Assembly: GCA_002104905.1 (NCBI GenBank)
Contig: MCFE01000438.1
Location: 1 to 64,000, forward strand
From: Basidiobolus meristosporus CBS 931.73
Taxonomy: Eukaryota; Basidiobolomycota; Basidiobolomycetes; Basidiobolales; Basidiobolaceae
Direction: 5' to 3'
DNA: 64,000 bases
Positions 22,635-33,459 of this stretch are shown here, in pieces. Position 1 is the first letter of the stretch; every line of letters starts with the position of its first letter. A program made the position numbers and the translations under genes. A model generated the notes under the pieces. It was not told the origin of the DNA and searched no databases. It saw nothing but the letters and a program-made list of their open reading frames with translations.

Positions 22635-25600
22635 CTACAAATGGAGTAGCATGGTTGTGTCGTAAGACCCTGCTCCGCCGTTTCCACCACCGTTCCCTCC
22701 TGGTCCGGAGGCGCCAGCACCAGCACCATTTCCGCCAGGCCCTTGGTAGGATGGAGCACCTCCACCACCGTTTCCATTACCTGCTCCGGCTCCATTCTCG
22801 CATTCCTCACCAGCTCCAGGTCCAACTCCTCCTCCATTGCCTCCAGCTGCCGGTCCACTTCCATATCCTGGGCCTCCGCTGTTTCCACCAGGACCTACAC
22901 CACCACCATTACCGCCTGCCCCAGGACCTGATCCACCCCCATTTCCACCTGGTCCTGAGCCGTTGCCATGGCCGCCAGCACCATTTCCAGTGTCATAGGC
23001 GCTTGGTCCTCCGTTGCCACCTGACCCGGAGTCTCCACCATTGCCTCCTGGTCCTTCACCTCCACCGTTGCCTCCGGCACCTGGCCCACTACCATAGCCT
23101 GGGCCTGAACCTCCCCCGTTCCCAGGCCCTGAGCCTCCTCCATTACCACCGGCGCCATTGCCAGTATCATAAGAAGTTGGGCCACCATTACCACCGGATC
23201 CGGCACCAGCTCCTGGTCCTTCACCGCCACCGTTACCTCCAGCTCCGGGGCCGCTACCATATCCTGGACCTGAGCCTCCACCGTTTCCACCAGGCCCTTC
23301 GCCACCACCGTTGCCTCCCGGCCCTGATCCATTGCCATTACCGGTATCATAGGAGGTTGGGCCACCATTACCACCGGATCCAGCACCAGCTCCTGGTCCT
23401 TCACTGCCACCGTTACCTCCAGCTCCGGGGCCGCTACCATATCCTGGACCTGAGCCTCCACCGTTTCCGCCAGGCCCTTCACCACCACCATTGCCTCCCG
23501 GCCCTGAGCCATTGCCATTACCACCGGCGCCGTTACCAGTATCGTAGGAGGTCGGACCACCATTACCACCAGATCCAGCTCCTGGTCCTTCACCACCACC
23601 ATTACCGCCAGCACCTGGGCCGCTACCATATCCTGGGCCTGAATCTCCACCGTTTCCGGGTCCAGAGCCTCCTCCATTACCACCAGGGCCGGAGCCATTG
23701 CCACCAGCACCGTTGCCAGTATCGTAAGAGGTTGGGCCACCATTACCACCGGATCCAGCACCAGCTCCTGGTCCTTCACCGCCACCATTGCCTCCAGCGC
23801 CTGGACCACTTCCATAGCCAGGTCCTGAGCCACCTCCATTGCCTCCAGCTCCAGGTCCACTACCATAGCCTGGGCCAGAGCCACCGCCATTTCCTGGCCC
23901 TGAGTCTCCAGCATTTCCACCAGAACCGTTTCCTGTATCATAGGAGGTTGGGCCGCCATTACCACCGGATCCAGCACCAGCTCCAGGTCCTTCACCGCCA
24001 CCATTGCCTCCAGCACCTGGGCCGCTGCCGTATCCTGGGCCTGAGCCTGCACCATTACCGCCGGGTCCTTCACCTCCACCGTTGCCTCCCGGTCCTAAGC
24101 CATTACCATTGCCACCGGCACCATTTCCGGTGTCATAGGAGGTTGGACCACCATTGCCACCTGATCCAGCACCAGCTCCTGGTCCCTCACCGCCCCCATT
24201 GCCTCCAGTACCTGGACCACTGCCATATCCTGGTCCTGAGCCTCCACCGTTGCCACCAGCTCCTGGTCCACTACCATATCCTGGTCCTGAACCTCCGCCA
24301 TTCCCAGGACCAGATCCTCCGCCGTTGCCGCCAGGCCCTGATCCATTTCCACCAGCGCCGTTTCCAGTATCATAGGAACTTGGGCCACCGTTATCTCCGG
24401 ATCCAGCTCCTGGTCCTTCACCGCCACCATTGCCTCCAGCGCCTGGGCCACTTCCATAACCGGGTCCTGAGCCACCTCCATTGCCTCCAGCTCCAGGTCC
24501 ACTACCATAGCCTGGGCCTGAGCCACCGCCGTTTCCTGGCCCCGAGTCTCCACCGTTTCCACCAGAACCGTTTCCTGTATCATAGGAGGTTGGGCCGCCA
24601 TTACCACCGGATCCAGCACCAGCTCCAGGTCCTTCACCGCCACCATTGCCTCCAGCACCTGGGCCGCTGCCGTATCCTGGGCCTGAGCCTCCACTATTTC
24701 CACCAGGTCCTTCGCCTCCACCAGCTCCAGATCCAGGACCTTCACCTCCGCCGTTGCCTCCTGCGCCGGGCCCACTGCCGTATCCTGGACCTTCACCTCC
24801 ACCGTTGCCTCCTGCGCCAGGTCCACTACCATATCCAGGACCAGATCCTCCGCCGTTGCCGCCAGGCCCTGATCCATTTCCACCAGCGCCGTTTCCAGTA
24901 TCATAGGAACTTGGGCCACCGTTACCTCCGGATCCAGCTCCTGGTCCTTCGCCACCACCATTACCTCCAGCTCCAGGTCCTGAGTCTCCACCGTTTCCAC
25001 CAGGGCCTGAGCCACCACCGTTACCTCCGGCACCAGGACCACTTCCGTATCCTGGCCCTGATCCACCGCCGTTTCCTGTTGGTCCTTCGCCTCCGCCCAA
25101 GCCGCCAGGTCCCCAAATATTGCTAACATCGTACACGCTGGGTCCAGAAGATCCAGTTCCTGGCCCTACACCACCACCATTACCTCCTACTCCAGGTCCA
25201 CTACCGTATCCAGGAGCTGAGCCTCCACCATTGCCTCCGGGTCCTTCACCGCCACCATTGCCTCCAGCACCTGGGCCGCTACCATATCCTGGACCTGAGC
25301 CTCCACCATTGCCTCCTGGTCCTTCACCGCCACCATTGCCTCCAGCACCTGGGCCGCTACCATATCCTGGACCTGAGCCTCCACCGTTTCCTCCAGGACC
25401 TTCAGATCCGCCGTTGCCACCGGCACCATTACCAGTATCGTATGAGGTTGGACCACCATTACCACCGGATCCTGCGCCAGCTCCTGGTCCTTCACCGCCA
25501 CCATTGCCTCCAGCACCTGGGCCGCTACCGTATCCTGGACCTGAGCCTCCACCATTGCCTCCGGGTCCTTCACCGCCACCATTGCCTCCAGCACCTGGGC

Positions 25601-26744
25601 CGCTACCATATCCTGGTCCTGAGCCTCCACCATTGCCTCCGGGTCCTTCACCGCCACCATTGCCACCGGCACCATTGCCAATATCGTATGAGGTTGGACC
25701 ACCATTACCACCGGATCCAGCACCAGCTCCTGGTCCTTCACCTCCGCCATTGCCTCCAGCTCCGGGTGCGCTTCCGTATCCTGGACCAGATCCTGGACCA
25801 GATCCTGGACCAGATCCTCCGCCGTTGCCTCCTGCTCCTGGAGCACCTCCATATCCTGGACCTGAGCCTCCACCATTACCTCCGGGTCCAGAGCCATTGC
25901 CGTTGCCACCAGCGCCGTTTCCAGTGTCATATGAGGACGGTCCACCGTTGCCACCGGATCCAGCTCCCGGCCCAGAGCCTCCACCATTGCCTCCAGCTTC
26001 TGGGCCACTTCCATATCCTGGACCTGAGCCTCCACCATTTCCACCAGGACCTTCACCACCACCGTTGCCTCCAGCTCCTGGGCCACTTCCATATCCAGGA
26101 CCTGAGCCTCCACCATTACCGCTGGGGCCTGAGCCATTATCACCAGCACCGTTTCCGGTGTCGTATGAAGATGGTCCACCACTACCGCCGGATCCGGCTC
26201 CTGGTCCTGAGCCTCCACCGTTGCCACCTGCTCCCGGCCCACTACCATATCCTGGGCCAGAGCCTCCACCATTTCCTCCAGGGCCTTCACCCCCTCCGTT
26301 TCCTCCAGCTCCTGGTCCGCCGCCATACCCTGGCCCTGATCCTCCACCATTTCCTCCAGGCCCCTCTCCTCCACCATTGCCTCCGGCTGCTCCACCACTG
26401 GCACATTCCTCTTCTTCTTTGCTGCCAGAACCCGACCCAGGCCCCTCTCCTCCACCATTGCCTGGTCCTCCATAGCCTCCGTTACCACCAGCTCCGGATC
26501 CGGAACCTGGTGAACCACCTCCGCCATTGCCAGGACCTCCATAGCCACCATTACCACCAGCACCAGATCCAGATCCAGGTGCTTCTCCGCCGCCACTTCC
26601 TAAACTACCCAAAATATCGGATATATCGTATGCTGGTTTGACTACATCATGGTCTTCGCCGTTGTGACGACGATGTAAAGCCGCACCGTTGATGGCGGAG
26701 ATACCAGAGAGCAAGAACAAAAGCTTAGGGGCGGAGATTTTCAT
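22635..26744 (-). CDS. Secreted silk-like glycine-rich repeat protein, 1369 residues
   Basis: A single uninterrupted frame starts with a signal peptide (MKISAPKLLFLLSGISAINGA) followed by a possible Kex2-type dibasic site (HRR, residues 24-26). Residues from about 47 to 1355 are almost wholly Gly with Asn, Ser, Pro, Glu and Ala in irregular tandem repeats: SGPGYGSGPGAGGNGGG and EGPGGNGGG units, punctuated about 15 times by GGPTSYDTGNGAGGNG-type spacers. The only cysteines I find are C114 (EEEECASGG) and C1315 (GEECENG), near the two ends of the repeat region. GPGxx/GGX composition is that of elastomeric silks and glycine-rich wall proteins, so an extracellular structural or adhesive role is likely but unproven. 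The frame has no intron. Long frames on the other strand and in other frames are by-products of the GGN codon bias. Confidence 0.85.
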   Translation of the reverse strand: MKISAPKLLFLLSGISAINGAALHRRHNGEDHDVVKPAYDISDILGSLGSGGGEAPGSGSGAGGNGGYGGPGNGGGGSPGSGSGAGGNGGYGGPGNGGGEGPGSGSGSKEEEECASGGAAGGNGGGEGPGGNGGGSGPGYGGGPGAGGNGGGEGPGGNGGGSGPGYGSGPGAGGNGGGSGPGAGSGGSGGPSSYDTGNGAGDNGSGPSGNGGGSGPGYGSGPGAGGNGGGEGPGGNGGGSGPGYGSGPEAGGNGGGSGPGAGSGGNGGPSSYDTGNGAGGNGNGSGPGGNGGGSGPGYGGAPGAGGNGGGSGPGSGPGSGPGYGSAPGAGGNGGGEGPGAGAGSGGNGGPTSYDIGNGAGGNGGGEGPGGNGGGSGPGYGSGPGAGGNGGGEGPGGNGGGSGPGYGSGPGAGGNGGGEGPGAGAGSGGNGGPTSYDTGNGAGGNGGSEGPGGNGGGSGPGYGSGPGAGGNGGGEGPGGNGGGSGPGYGSGPGAGGNGGGEGPGGNGGGSAPGYGSGPGVGGNGGGVGPGTGSSGPSVYDVSNIWGPGGLGGGEGPTGNGGGSGPGYGSGPGAGGNGGGSGPGGNGGDSGPGAGGNGGGEGPGAGSGGNGGPSSYDTGNGAGGNGSGPGGNGGGSGPGYGSGPGAGGNGGGEGPGYGSGPGAGGNGGGEGPGSGAGGGEGPGGNSGGSGPGYGSGPGAGGNGGGEGPGAGAGSGGNGGPTSYDTGNGSGGNGGDSGPGNGGGSGPGYGSGPGAGGNGGGSGPGYGSGPGAGGNGGGEGPGAGSGDNGGPSSYDTGNGAGGNGSGPGGNGGGSGPGNGGGSGPGYGSGPGAGGNGGGSGPGYGSGPGTGGNGGGEGPGAGAGSGGNGGPTSYDTGNGAGGNGNGLGPGGNGGGEGPGGNGAGSGPGYGSGPGAGGNGGGEGPGAGAGSGGNGGPTSYDTGNGSGGNAGDSGPGNGGGSGPGYGSGPGAGGNGGGSGPGYGSGPGAGGNGGGEGPGAGAGSGGNGGPTSYDTGNGAGGNGSGPGGNGGGSGPGNGGDSGPGYGSGPGAGGNGGGEGPGAGSGGNGGPTSYDTGNGAGGNGNGSGPGGNGGGEGPGGNGGGSGPGYGSGPGAGGNGGSEGPGAGAGSGGNGGPTSYDTGNGNGSGPGGNGGGEGPGGNGGGSGPGYGSGPGAGGNGGGEGPGAGAGSGGNGGPTSYDTGNGAGGNGGGSGPGNGGGSGPGYGSGPGAGGNGGGEGPGGNGGDSGSGGNGGPSAYDTGNGAGGHGNGSGPGGNGGGSGPGAGGNGGGVGPGGNSGGPGYGSGPAAGGNGGGVGPGAGEECENGAGAGNGNGGGGAPSYQGPGGNGAGAGASGPGGNGGGNGGAGSYDTTMLLHL

Positions 26745-26840
26745 TTTTTAGATAAACAAATTAAAATAAGGACAAACTGTAAGCAGGGAATCAATTGAAA
26801 GTTGCTTACTTTCACTGTTGGGGAATCGTCAAGGCGGGAA

Positions 26841-26850
26841 TGCTTTTATA
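26841..26850 (-). promoter_or_regulatory. TATA box of the glycine-rich protein gene
   Basis: TATAAAAGCA on the minus strand, about 100 bp upstream of the ATG at 26744. Between the two lies a possible 39-nt 5' UTR intron (GTAAGC donor, TTACAG acceptor), which is only a suggestion. Confidence 0.55.
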
Positions 26851-28180
26851 ACTCGTACCGAAGTGCCCGGCCATAATGTAGGTTGAATTAACCCCTTTCG
26901 TAGAATTGAAAATCCAATTATGTTCCTGTTGGATCGGATGCAGGGGAAATTCCCTTCACAATAGTTTCCATCGACCCCTCAACTCTGGAACAGGCGGATC
27001 CAAATCCGACCTCGTCGTGACAGGCAAACCTCATTTGCCAACCCCTTGGAGATGTGTGGGTTTCAGGACGAAATACGCAAAGATTGATCTCCCTCTACTG
27101 AATGGCCGCTTCCCCCCCATTTGCAGCCAAACCACAGTTGCATTGAAGATGGCTTACTGCCATTGAGCAAGCACGAAACAACCTGCTCTGAAGCAGATGA
27201 CGGCGATGCAGAAAATGGACGTGGTATGAAAACAATCCCCACCCATCCCCATTGGCCGGCAGGATCCAACCACGTTGAGCATGCAAATGATCTCGTTGTT
27301 CTGTTGTCAAGTCTCTCCCCTAAACAAACCAGATAGGGAAAGGCAATGAAAGCCAGCATGGAATCGGTTATGAGATGGCCGCCTCCTGGCGCTTTTCCCT
27401 ACTTTGAGTAATTTGATGATATCCCATTCGTCATCAGGTAAAACCCATTCCCCAGTACTGTCTAGTGTGCTTACATGCGTTGCAGATGAGCAGTCTAACC
27501 ACGATTTTGGAAGGTCTGCTCTTGCCACACGCAGCCATCGTCCATGAGGCGTGCAGCTTGGCTAATGGAAGCCCGGGCTGATCCACTGCTGGATACCCGG
27601 ATACTTTTCCAATCGGGATCGTTACAGTTTTGGCTTAGCTATCCAGGTTGCTGAGCCTAGATGCAGATTCCAATCTGAGTCATCGCTCAGATGGGGGCAA
27701 CTGGGTGAGATGTACGGTGACACGTGATGTGTCCCGTCTACCAGGGTGCCTTCGGGGTCCTCTGTTTCCATGGGTGTCCGTCCCAAAGACAGAAGCGCGC
27801 TCACCAGCCTGGTTTGAAGGGAGTGGTCTTCTTGGGAAAACTGCAGGTAGTTGAATTTCTGCTCGAAGGTCGATATCCATCGTCGGGTCCGGGTGAAACG
27901 GCGGTTCACTAGCTCAAGGAACAGCAACAGTTGCTGCCGCTTACCGGGTTCCATCTTCCCAGGTGCCCCTATGATAAGAGGCTTTTAGTTCCATTCCTTG
28001 GTCACGTGTCCGGGATGGTACTCAGTCATCCCGGTTAACACTGGCACATAGATGATTGCCAATGAATCAGGCGGTGAGCAGAGTTGAATGGAGTGATGCA
28101 TCTTGTATATTATAACGGTCTCCTGATGGGATTGTGACGGCTGATCTGAATTGGATCCACCCACGGGGCCAAATTATGTT
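26851..28180. other. Last stretch of the gene compartment, no supported gene
   Basis: Base composition is still like that of the gene island. The longest frame (27622-27954, minus, 110 codons) has no recognisable domain. The repeat-rich compartment begins at about 28.1 kb. Confidence 0.45.
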
Positions 28181-28980
28181 TCATAGGGTGCCCTTTTGAC
28201 ATGACTTTTGTGGCAACCCTTCAGCTGTATGCCATTGTTCATTCACTAATTTCCATATATCCTGGTCTTCAGCCAGCTCTATAAGGTCAAGCACCTCATT
28301 TGCCAATTCTTGCAATAAATCCTTGCAATATTCCAGTGCATTTTCTTGAGCACTGCTCTTGAAGAAGTACTGCAACCTTTTGCTGTCCCAGTTATTGCTC
28401 CAAAATTCCACTGTAGGCATTGTGATGGTCTTCTGAGTTCCTGCCATTGTTGCTTTGTCTGTCTGTGAGATCTCTGCTCTGTCTACAATTGGGGATGTGG
28501 AGGCTATGGTAAATAAAGTGCCTCTCTCTGCAAACTCATCTACCTCACTAGAATGTAGCTCAACTAGCTGCACCTCCAACTCCTGAGAAAGCAGCTGTAG
28601 TCTTGTTGGTATTTCTTCTTGGCTATCATGGGATTCAGCCTATTCCAGGCTTGTGACATTAATTAGTGAGTACTGCAGCTTCTTTCTTATGCTTCCCTGT
28701 CTCTGGCTTGGTTATACTTTTCCCCTTTACCCTTTCCTTTATCAATGCCAGATCTTTCACTGTTACTTTGTCTGAGTGCTTCTAGTATTGATCTATGTTT
28801 TCTCCTTGATAAATGCTGCACTGGTGAGTCTATTTCTGCCTGCTGTCCCTTACTAGCACTAATTGAAATCATAACATTGTGTAGAAGGTCAATAGTTTCA
28901 AGCTGATGGCCTTATGACAGCCTCAGTGCAGGATCATGATGGCTAATTTGGATAGGATCAATACATGGGACCAAATTATA
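28181..28980 (-). pseudogene. Unclassified repeat family U, copy 1
   Basis: The minus-strand frame 28181-28579 contains VEFW, then AQENALEYCKDLLQEL and LAEDQDIWKLVNEQWH. The same protein segment recurs at 44298-44624 (+) and 45382-45981 (-). Similarity continues upstream on the minus strand (TGCAGCTTCTTTCTTATGCT and CTGCCAGATCTTTCA-like blocks). Which class of mobile element it belongs to I cannot tell; it could be a gag-like or accessory protein. Confidence 0.5.
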
Positions 28981-29463
28981 TTTCATAGTAATATATCTTC
29001 TAAGCACAAGCTTAGTGGTCACTACCTTCTCTACCAAAAGCCACTAAAGACTTAGGTCCCACTACTCAGGGTCATTGAGGCTATCAGGATTGCATCCAAA
29101 AAATTGCCCCAAAGTAATCGCACCTTGAATTTCACAAAAAACCTAGTCAGAGTTCTTAACCTCAATAGGTCCTAAGTTATTTTTGATCAGCTGTCTTCCA
29201 TATCTCTTACTTTCTGATCCAAGACCCTCAGTCATCTCCTTCTAGTGTATATTGATTGGATAGTGTCTTTTTTTGACATTCCTTACTTACAGACTTGACT
29301 AGTACTCTTGCTTATCATGTATATGGACTATCTTATGCTCCATGAATCTTGAGATGTGACTCACCTGTAGATCAAGCATTTGTAAGCAAATCTCTATTCC
29401 CAGCAATATCACTGAGCCCAACCCACACTCAACAAGAAACTCCACCAAAGCTTACCATCTAAT
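28981..29463. other. Unassigned AT-rich repeat-compartment DNA
   Basis: No frame or repeat match that I recognise. Confidence 0.4.
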
Positions 29464-29791
29464 TGTTGTAAAAACTTCCAATTCCACCTAAATATCTGCC
29501 TAGCACTGTCACTTAGTAATTGCCTACATATCAAAGATAATAACTGACCAAATTTCCAGTTGGGACTTAACTGGAATATTTTCACCAACATATCAGGTAA
29601 GCAGAACATGGAAATTATCAAAGTTGCACATATGCTCTTGAGACCTTCCTGGATCTATTCTACATGCTTGCTATGCCACTAGTATGTAATAGTATAAATA
29701 CTACATTTACAATCAATAAATCATTAGGTGATGACCACATCATATACTTGCACACCCAATCACTTCCAATATCTCCAAGACTCTTACAACA
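29464..29791 (+). repeat. Copia-A LTR followed by a primer-binding site
   Basis: A 328-bp LTR bounded by TGTTGTAAAA and CTCTTACAACA, similar throughout to the LTRs at 30022-30370 and 61214-61562. Immediately after it comes GATTATGAGCCCC (29792-29804), the element's presumed primer-binding site, so this is a 5' LTR in plus orientation. Confidence 0.8.
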
Positions 29792-30021
29792 GATTATGAG
29801 CCCCAAGCTGTCATTCTTTGCAATGTCAACCACTGCATTATTGGAATCCTCCATCTTCTGAAGAGTTGGATGGATATAACTACCAAGTGTAGTAGGTTTA
29901 GATGAAGATGCTGCTACAAGAAAGAGGACTTTGAGATATTGCCATGGGAGAAGAATGCCCTCCTAATGACATGGGAGATGAAGTGCTAAAGTACCAGAAG
30001 AAAGAACAAAGTGCCCTTGAC

Positions 30022-30370
30022 TGTTATAAAAGTTTGTAATTCCACCTAAATATTTACCTAACTTAGTCACTTATATCATTACCTTCAAATCCTAAAGAAT
30101 ACTGACTAAATTCCTTGTTGGGATTTACTTAGAATATTTTCACCAAAATACCAGGTACCCAGAACATGAAAATTTACAAAGTTTTCCATACTGCCCCAAA
30201 CTTTGCAAACTTGTTCTTGGGACCTTCCTTAGCCTATTCTATGTGTTTGTTATGCCAAGACCATGTAAAAGTATAAATACTAATTTTACATTCAATATAT
30301 CATTAAGTGAAAACCACATAATCTACTTGTCCTCCCAATCACTTCTGATACCTCCAAGACTCTTACAACA
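30022..30370 (+). repeat. Solo Copia-A LTR, 349 bp
   Basis: It runs from TGTTATAAAAG to CTCTTACAACA. The flanks TTGAC (30017-30021) and TTAAC (30371-30375) match at four of five bases, which suggests a mutated target-site duplication. It appears to have inserted into the leader/gag of the element whose 5' LTR is at 29464. Confidence 0.75.
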
Positions 30371-30429
30371 TTAACCGCATTTGCTTTAATGCTAAAGATA
30401 AACTGCCAATTCAAGTGCAAAAAAAACAA

Positions 30430-32745
30430 AGAATGCCTAGAAGGCACTAGAAGATACCTTCAAGTCATGTTCAGCTGCTAACAGAATATGCTGTAGACAA
30501 TAACTCTTTACAACAAAGACCATACCAGTAGAAGAAACAAAAAACTCAATCAAGAGAATTACTCTGCTGGTGCATGAAATGGAATCTGTGGGCATACCAG
30601 CTACTGATGAGGATGTGATAGTTACCATCCCACATAGCCTGACAGATGAATTTCAGGGCCTTTTATCAGCCCTAGAGTCCAGAACTGAAGATTTGACCCT
30701 ATAATATATATATGGAAGGCTCCTGGATGAAGAATTAAGAAAATAAAGCACACACAAGAAGAAAGAACAAATGTTCTAACAAGCAATGATAACCAACAAA
30801 GGAGGTACCTAAGATCCTTTAAAGACAATAGCAACCTGTTCTTCAACTACTGCAGAGGACAAGGACACACATCAGACTGGTGCTTCAAAAAGTGAGATAG
30901 TCAGGAGAAAAGCCTATATATGTGAATGCTGAAACAATAGAAGATAGACTGTTTATATCTGCACTAAATATGACCACAAGCAAGGGTTCTCAGACATGGT
31001 AAGTTGACTCTGGAGCATCTCAACATTTTGCACAACAAAAAAAGCTTTACCCAACATCAAGAAATTCCAATCAAGAAGGTTTTCTTGGGTGACAATAGAA
31101 CACTTGATGCAGTGGGAGAAGGAACTAACCAAGTAAGTCCTAAAAGCAGTGAAGGGAACCGTACACTAACCTTCAAAGAAGTGCTCTCTGTACCAGAAAT
31201 AGCCAAGAACCCACTATATGTAAGCAAGGCAACAGCAGAAGAACTCAGTTTCAGCTATTCAATCTTAGATGCAGGATCACTGACCAAAATAATGCCCATA
31301 TTGCTTTAGATTTCAGGGATCAGAATCTACACAAATTAACTTACATACCATCATATCTGAAAGCCAGTCTAAGTAACTTCAATGAAGAATTAGCAGTGCT
31401 TAGGCACAGGAGATTTGGACAAATCAATTTTGATTATTTCACAAGATGATCAAAGATCAGCTAATTTCTAGTGTAAAAGTTAATATCTGAGCTAATTTAA
31501 AGCACTGTAAAGCCTGCATATACAGAAAATATGTCAGATAGCTGCTCAAGAGCTTGGGGTTAGTCATAACTAAGAAAAATTAGATCAATATTGCTCATAT
31601 CTGTGTGGACCTATGCAATATTAATTCTTTGGCAGAATAAAGTATTTATTCACTTTTGTTGATGATTATAGAAGATATATTTGGGTATACTTCAGAGAGA
31701 GAAAGGAAGAAGCTCTGTCAAAGGTCAGGGAGCTTAAAGCCATTATGGAGAGAGAAACTGGTGGAAATATCTGGAAATATGCTCTGACAATGGTAGAGAG
31801 TGTACCCCAAAACCTTTCATCCACTTCTGCAGAATTAATTGGATAAAGCAAGAGATTGTTGTACCATACTCCCCACAGCTAAATGGAGCAGCTGAATGTA
31901 TAAACAGATCAATAACTGATATGGGAAGATCTGTGATTCATGATCAAAATTATTGTATGTTTTGTGTACAGAATCAGTTGCCCCAACTGTACACCTTAAA
32001 TATAGGAGTTATAACAGAATACTTTGTGATTCAACTTTATTTGAAGCATGATAATAATACAGACCAAGTGCAGAACATCCAAGAATATTTGGGTGCACAG
32101 CATATGCAAAGTAGCTGCATACAAATCAGTCAAAATTTGAGCCAAAAAGTGTAAAATATATGTTTTTGGGCTGCTGAAACAAAAGTAAAGCATACAGACT
32201 CTCAAATAATAGAGCAAAAAAGCTGACCAACACCAAGGATGTGTTGTTTGATAAAAACTCAAATCTTCATAAAAAATGACATCAGATGATGATTTAAATC
32301 TGAACTCTATTCCAGCAATAGTCAGCATCAAATTGGAGCAAAAGAATGCAAGTATTTTCACTTTAGATGACTCTACAGCTATGGTTCAGCCTGAATTAGT
32401 GCTCAGCAATATCCTAGAAGTGATCATTCCTATATCACAAAGTAGGAGATTCAACCAGACAAGAAATAGCCCCAACTACTATATCAATGAGGGTACAAAC
32501 CTAGCCTATGCCTATTCAGTCCATATTAATGAGCCCCGTACTGTAAAAGAAGCCCTATATAGCCCTCAGAAAGAGTTTTGGAGATCTGCACAGACTGAGG
32601 AATATCTGACCCTGATGGAAAATCAAACTTGGAATTTAGTCTACCTACCAGTCAATAATGTAAAAACTACATTTTTGTATGGAAAACTTGATGAGGACAT
32701 GTATATAAACCAGCCTGATGGGCTTATTGACTAAGATAGCACTAA
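30430..32745 (+). pseudogene. Degenerate Copia-A gag-pol
   Basis: In plus-strand order, with many stops and frameshifts: a gag segment matching the better one at 61733; a zinc knuckle CRGQGHTSDWC whose first Cys position is lost; a protease VDSGASQHF block near 31005; a GAG-pre-integrase block near 31390 (LRHRRFGQINFDYF); an integrase block near 31650 (FTFVDDYRRYIWVYF); and from 32276 an RT frame ending NNVKTTFLYGKLDEDMYINQPDG. In the RT, the segment between ENQTW and VKTTF is far shorter than in other Copia elements, so part of the RT is deleted. The element ends abruptly near 32745 with no 3' LTR. Confidence 0.8.
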
Positions 32746-32789
32746 TCTTGTATGTACTAATGATCAAGTAGTATATGAGGCATTTCAAG

Positions 32790-33270
32790 CTAAATGAGCC
32801 CTTCAACATATCAGAGAAATTTCAAAGAATTGGCAAGATACTACAGAGTATTGCTACCCTTAGTATATCTCATGGACTCTAATCAATAATCTTAGGCATA
32901 TGTAACAATACAAATGAAAAGACTGGACAAACTGGATATTTATTTATTTGAGTGGCATTCTGAAGCCATTCCTACCAGGAGTACATTAGAAGCACAGGGA
33001 GTCATATGTAGACATTGTAGGAATATTTATCTGGAAGTGGATCGCCAATGCCAACTTGATGCATCTACAGCTGTTGTGCAAGGAGTTTGTAACCGGAGTT
33101 GAGTGGCTATACCACAAGCATAAAGCTGAACATGTAGATCTCTGCTGCTACTGATTACATTCTCTACACTGCCTTGCATGGTGTGTGGAGAACATTAGGC
33201 CTTGCTGCACCTTTTGTGAGTTTCCCATGGAGCAGATGTGTTGGGAGATAGGAAGATGATTCAAACTGCA
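32790..33270 (+). pseudogene. CACTA/tnp2-like transposase fragment
   Basis: Translated plus-strand pieces (FKLNEPFNISEKFQRIGKI and a following AALHGVWRTLGLAAPFVSFPW-type block) match the minus-strand frames at 41654-42421 in content and order. The fragment is full of stops and is cut by the Harbinger-like element at 33278. Confidence 0.55.
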
Positions 33271-33294
33271 GATACTAGACTTGTTCCGTTGGAT

Positions 33295-33363
33295 AGTGCC
33301 ACATAGTGCCAGCCGGTTTATAGTGCCGGATCAATCTGGCACTCTACGGCACTATCTGGCACT
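33295..33363. repeat. Subterminal AGTGCC / GGCACT cluster
   Basis: AGTGCC occurs at 33295, 33305 and 33322, then its reverse complement GGCACT at 33338, 33348 and 33358: three direct then three inverted within 70 bp, partly at 10-bp spacing. The pattern recurs in copies 2 (39195 on) and 3 (48690 on). It is a plausible transposase-binding array. Confidence 0.75.
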
Positions 33364-33459
33364 ATAATTTCTACCATGATGCCAGTGGTATGATACAGTT
33401 ACTGGTAATTTTACTCAATCTTACTTATGTTGCTCAGAATAGTGCTTTCCTTGCTTTAT

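Noticed and set aside
22655-26641. Very long frames opposite to and in other frames of the glycine-rich gene (up to about 820 codons, His/Leu-, Pro- or Met/Val-rich)
   Set aside because: They are shadows of GGN-rich repeat DNA, in which alternative frames lack stops. Their composition (HHRxL, PPPLPP, EAMVAVKD) is not that of a real protein and only the minus-strand frame has a signal peptide.
22635-26744. CRISPR-like appearance of the regularly spaced repeats
   Set aside because: The repeats are coding, in frame, of variable unit length and without unique spacers, in a eukaryotic gene.
27622-27954. 110-codon minus-strand frame next to the repeat boundary
   Set aside because: No recognisable domain, no splice partners, and frames on the other strand are comparable.
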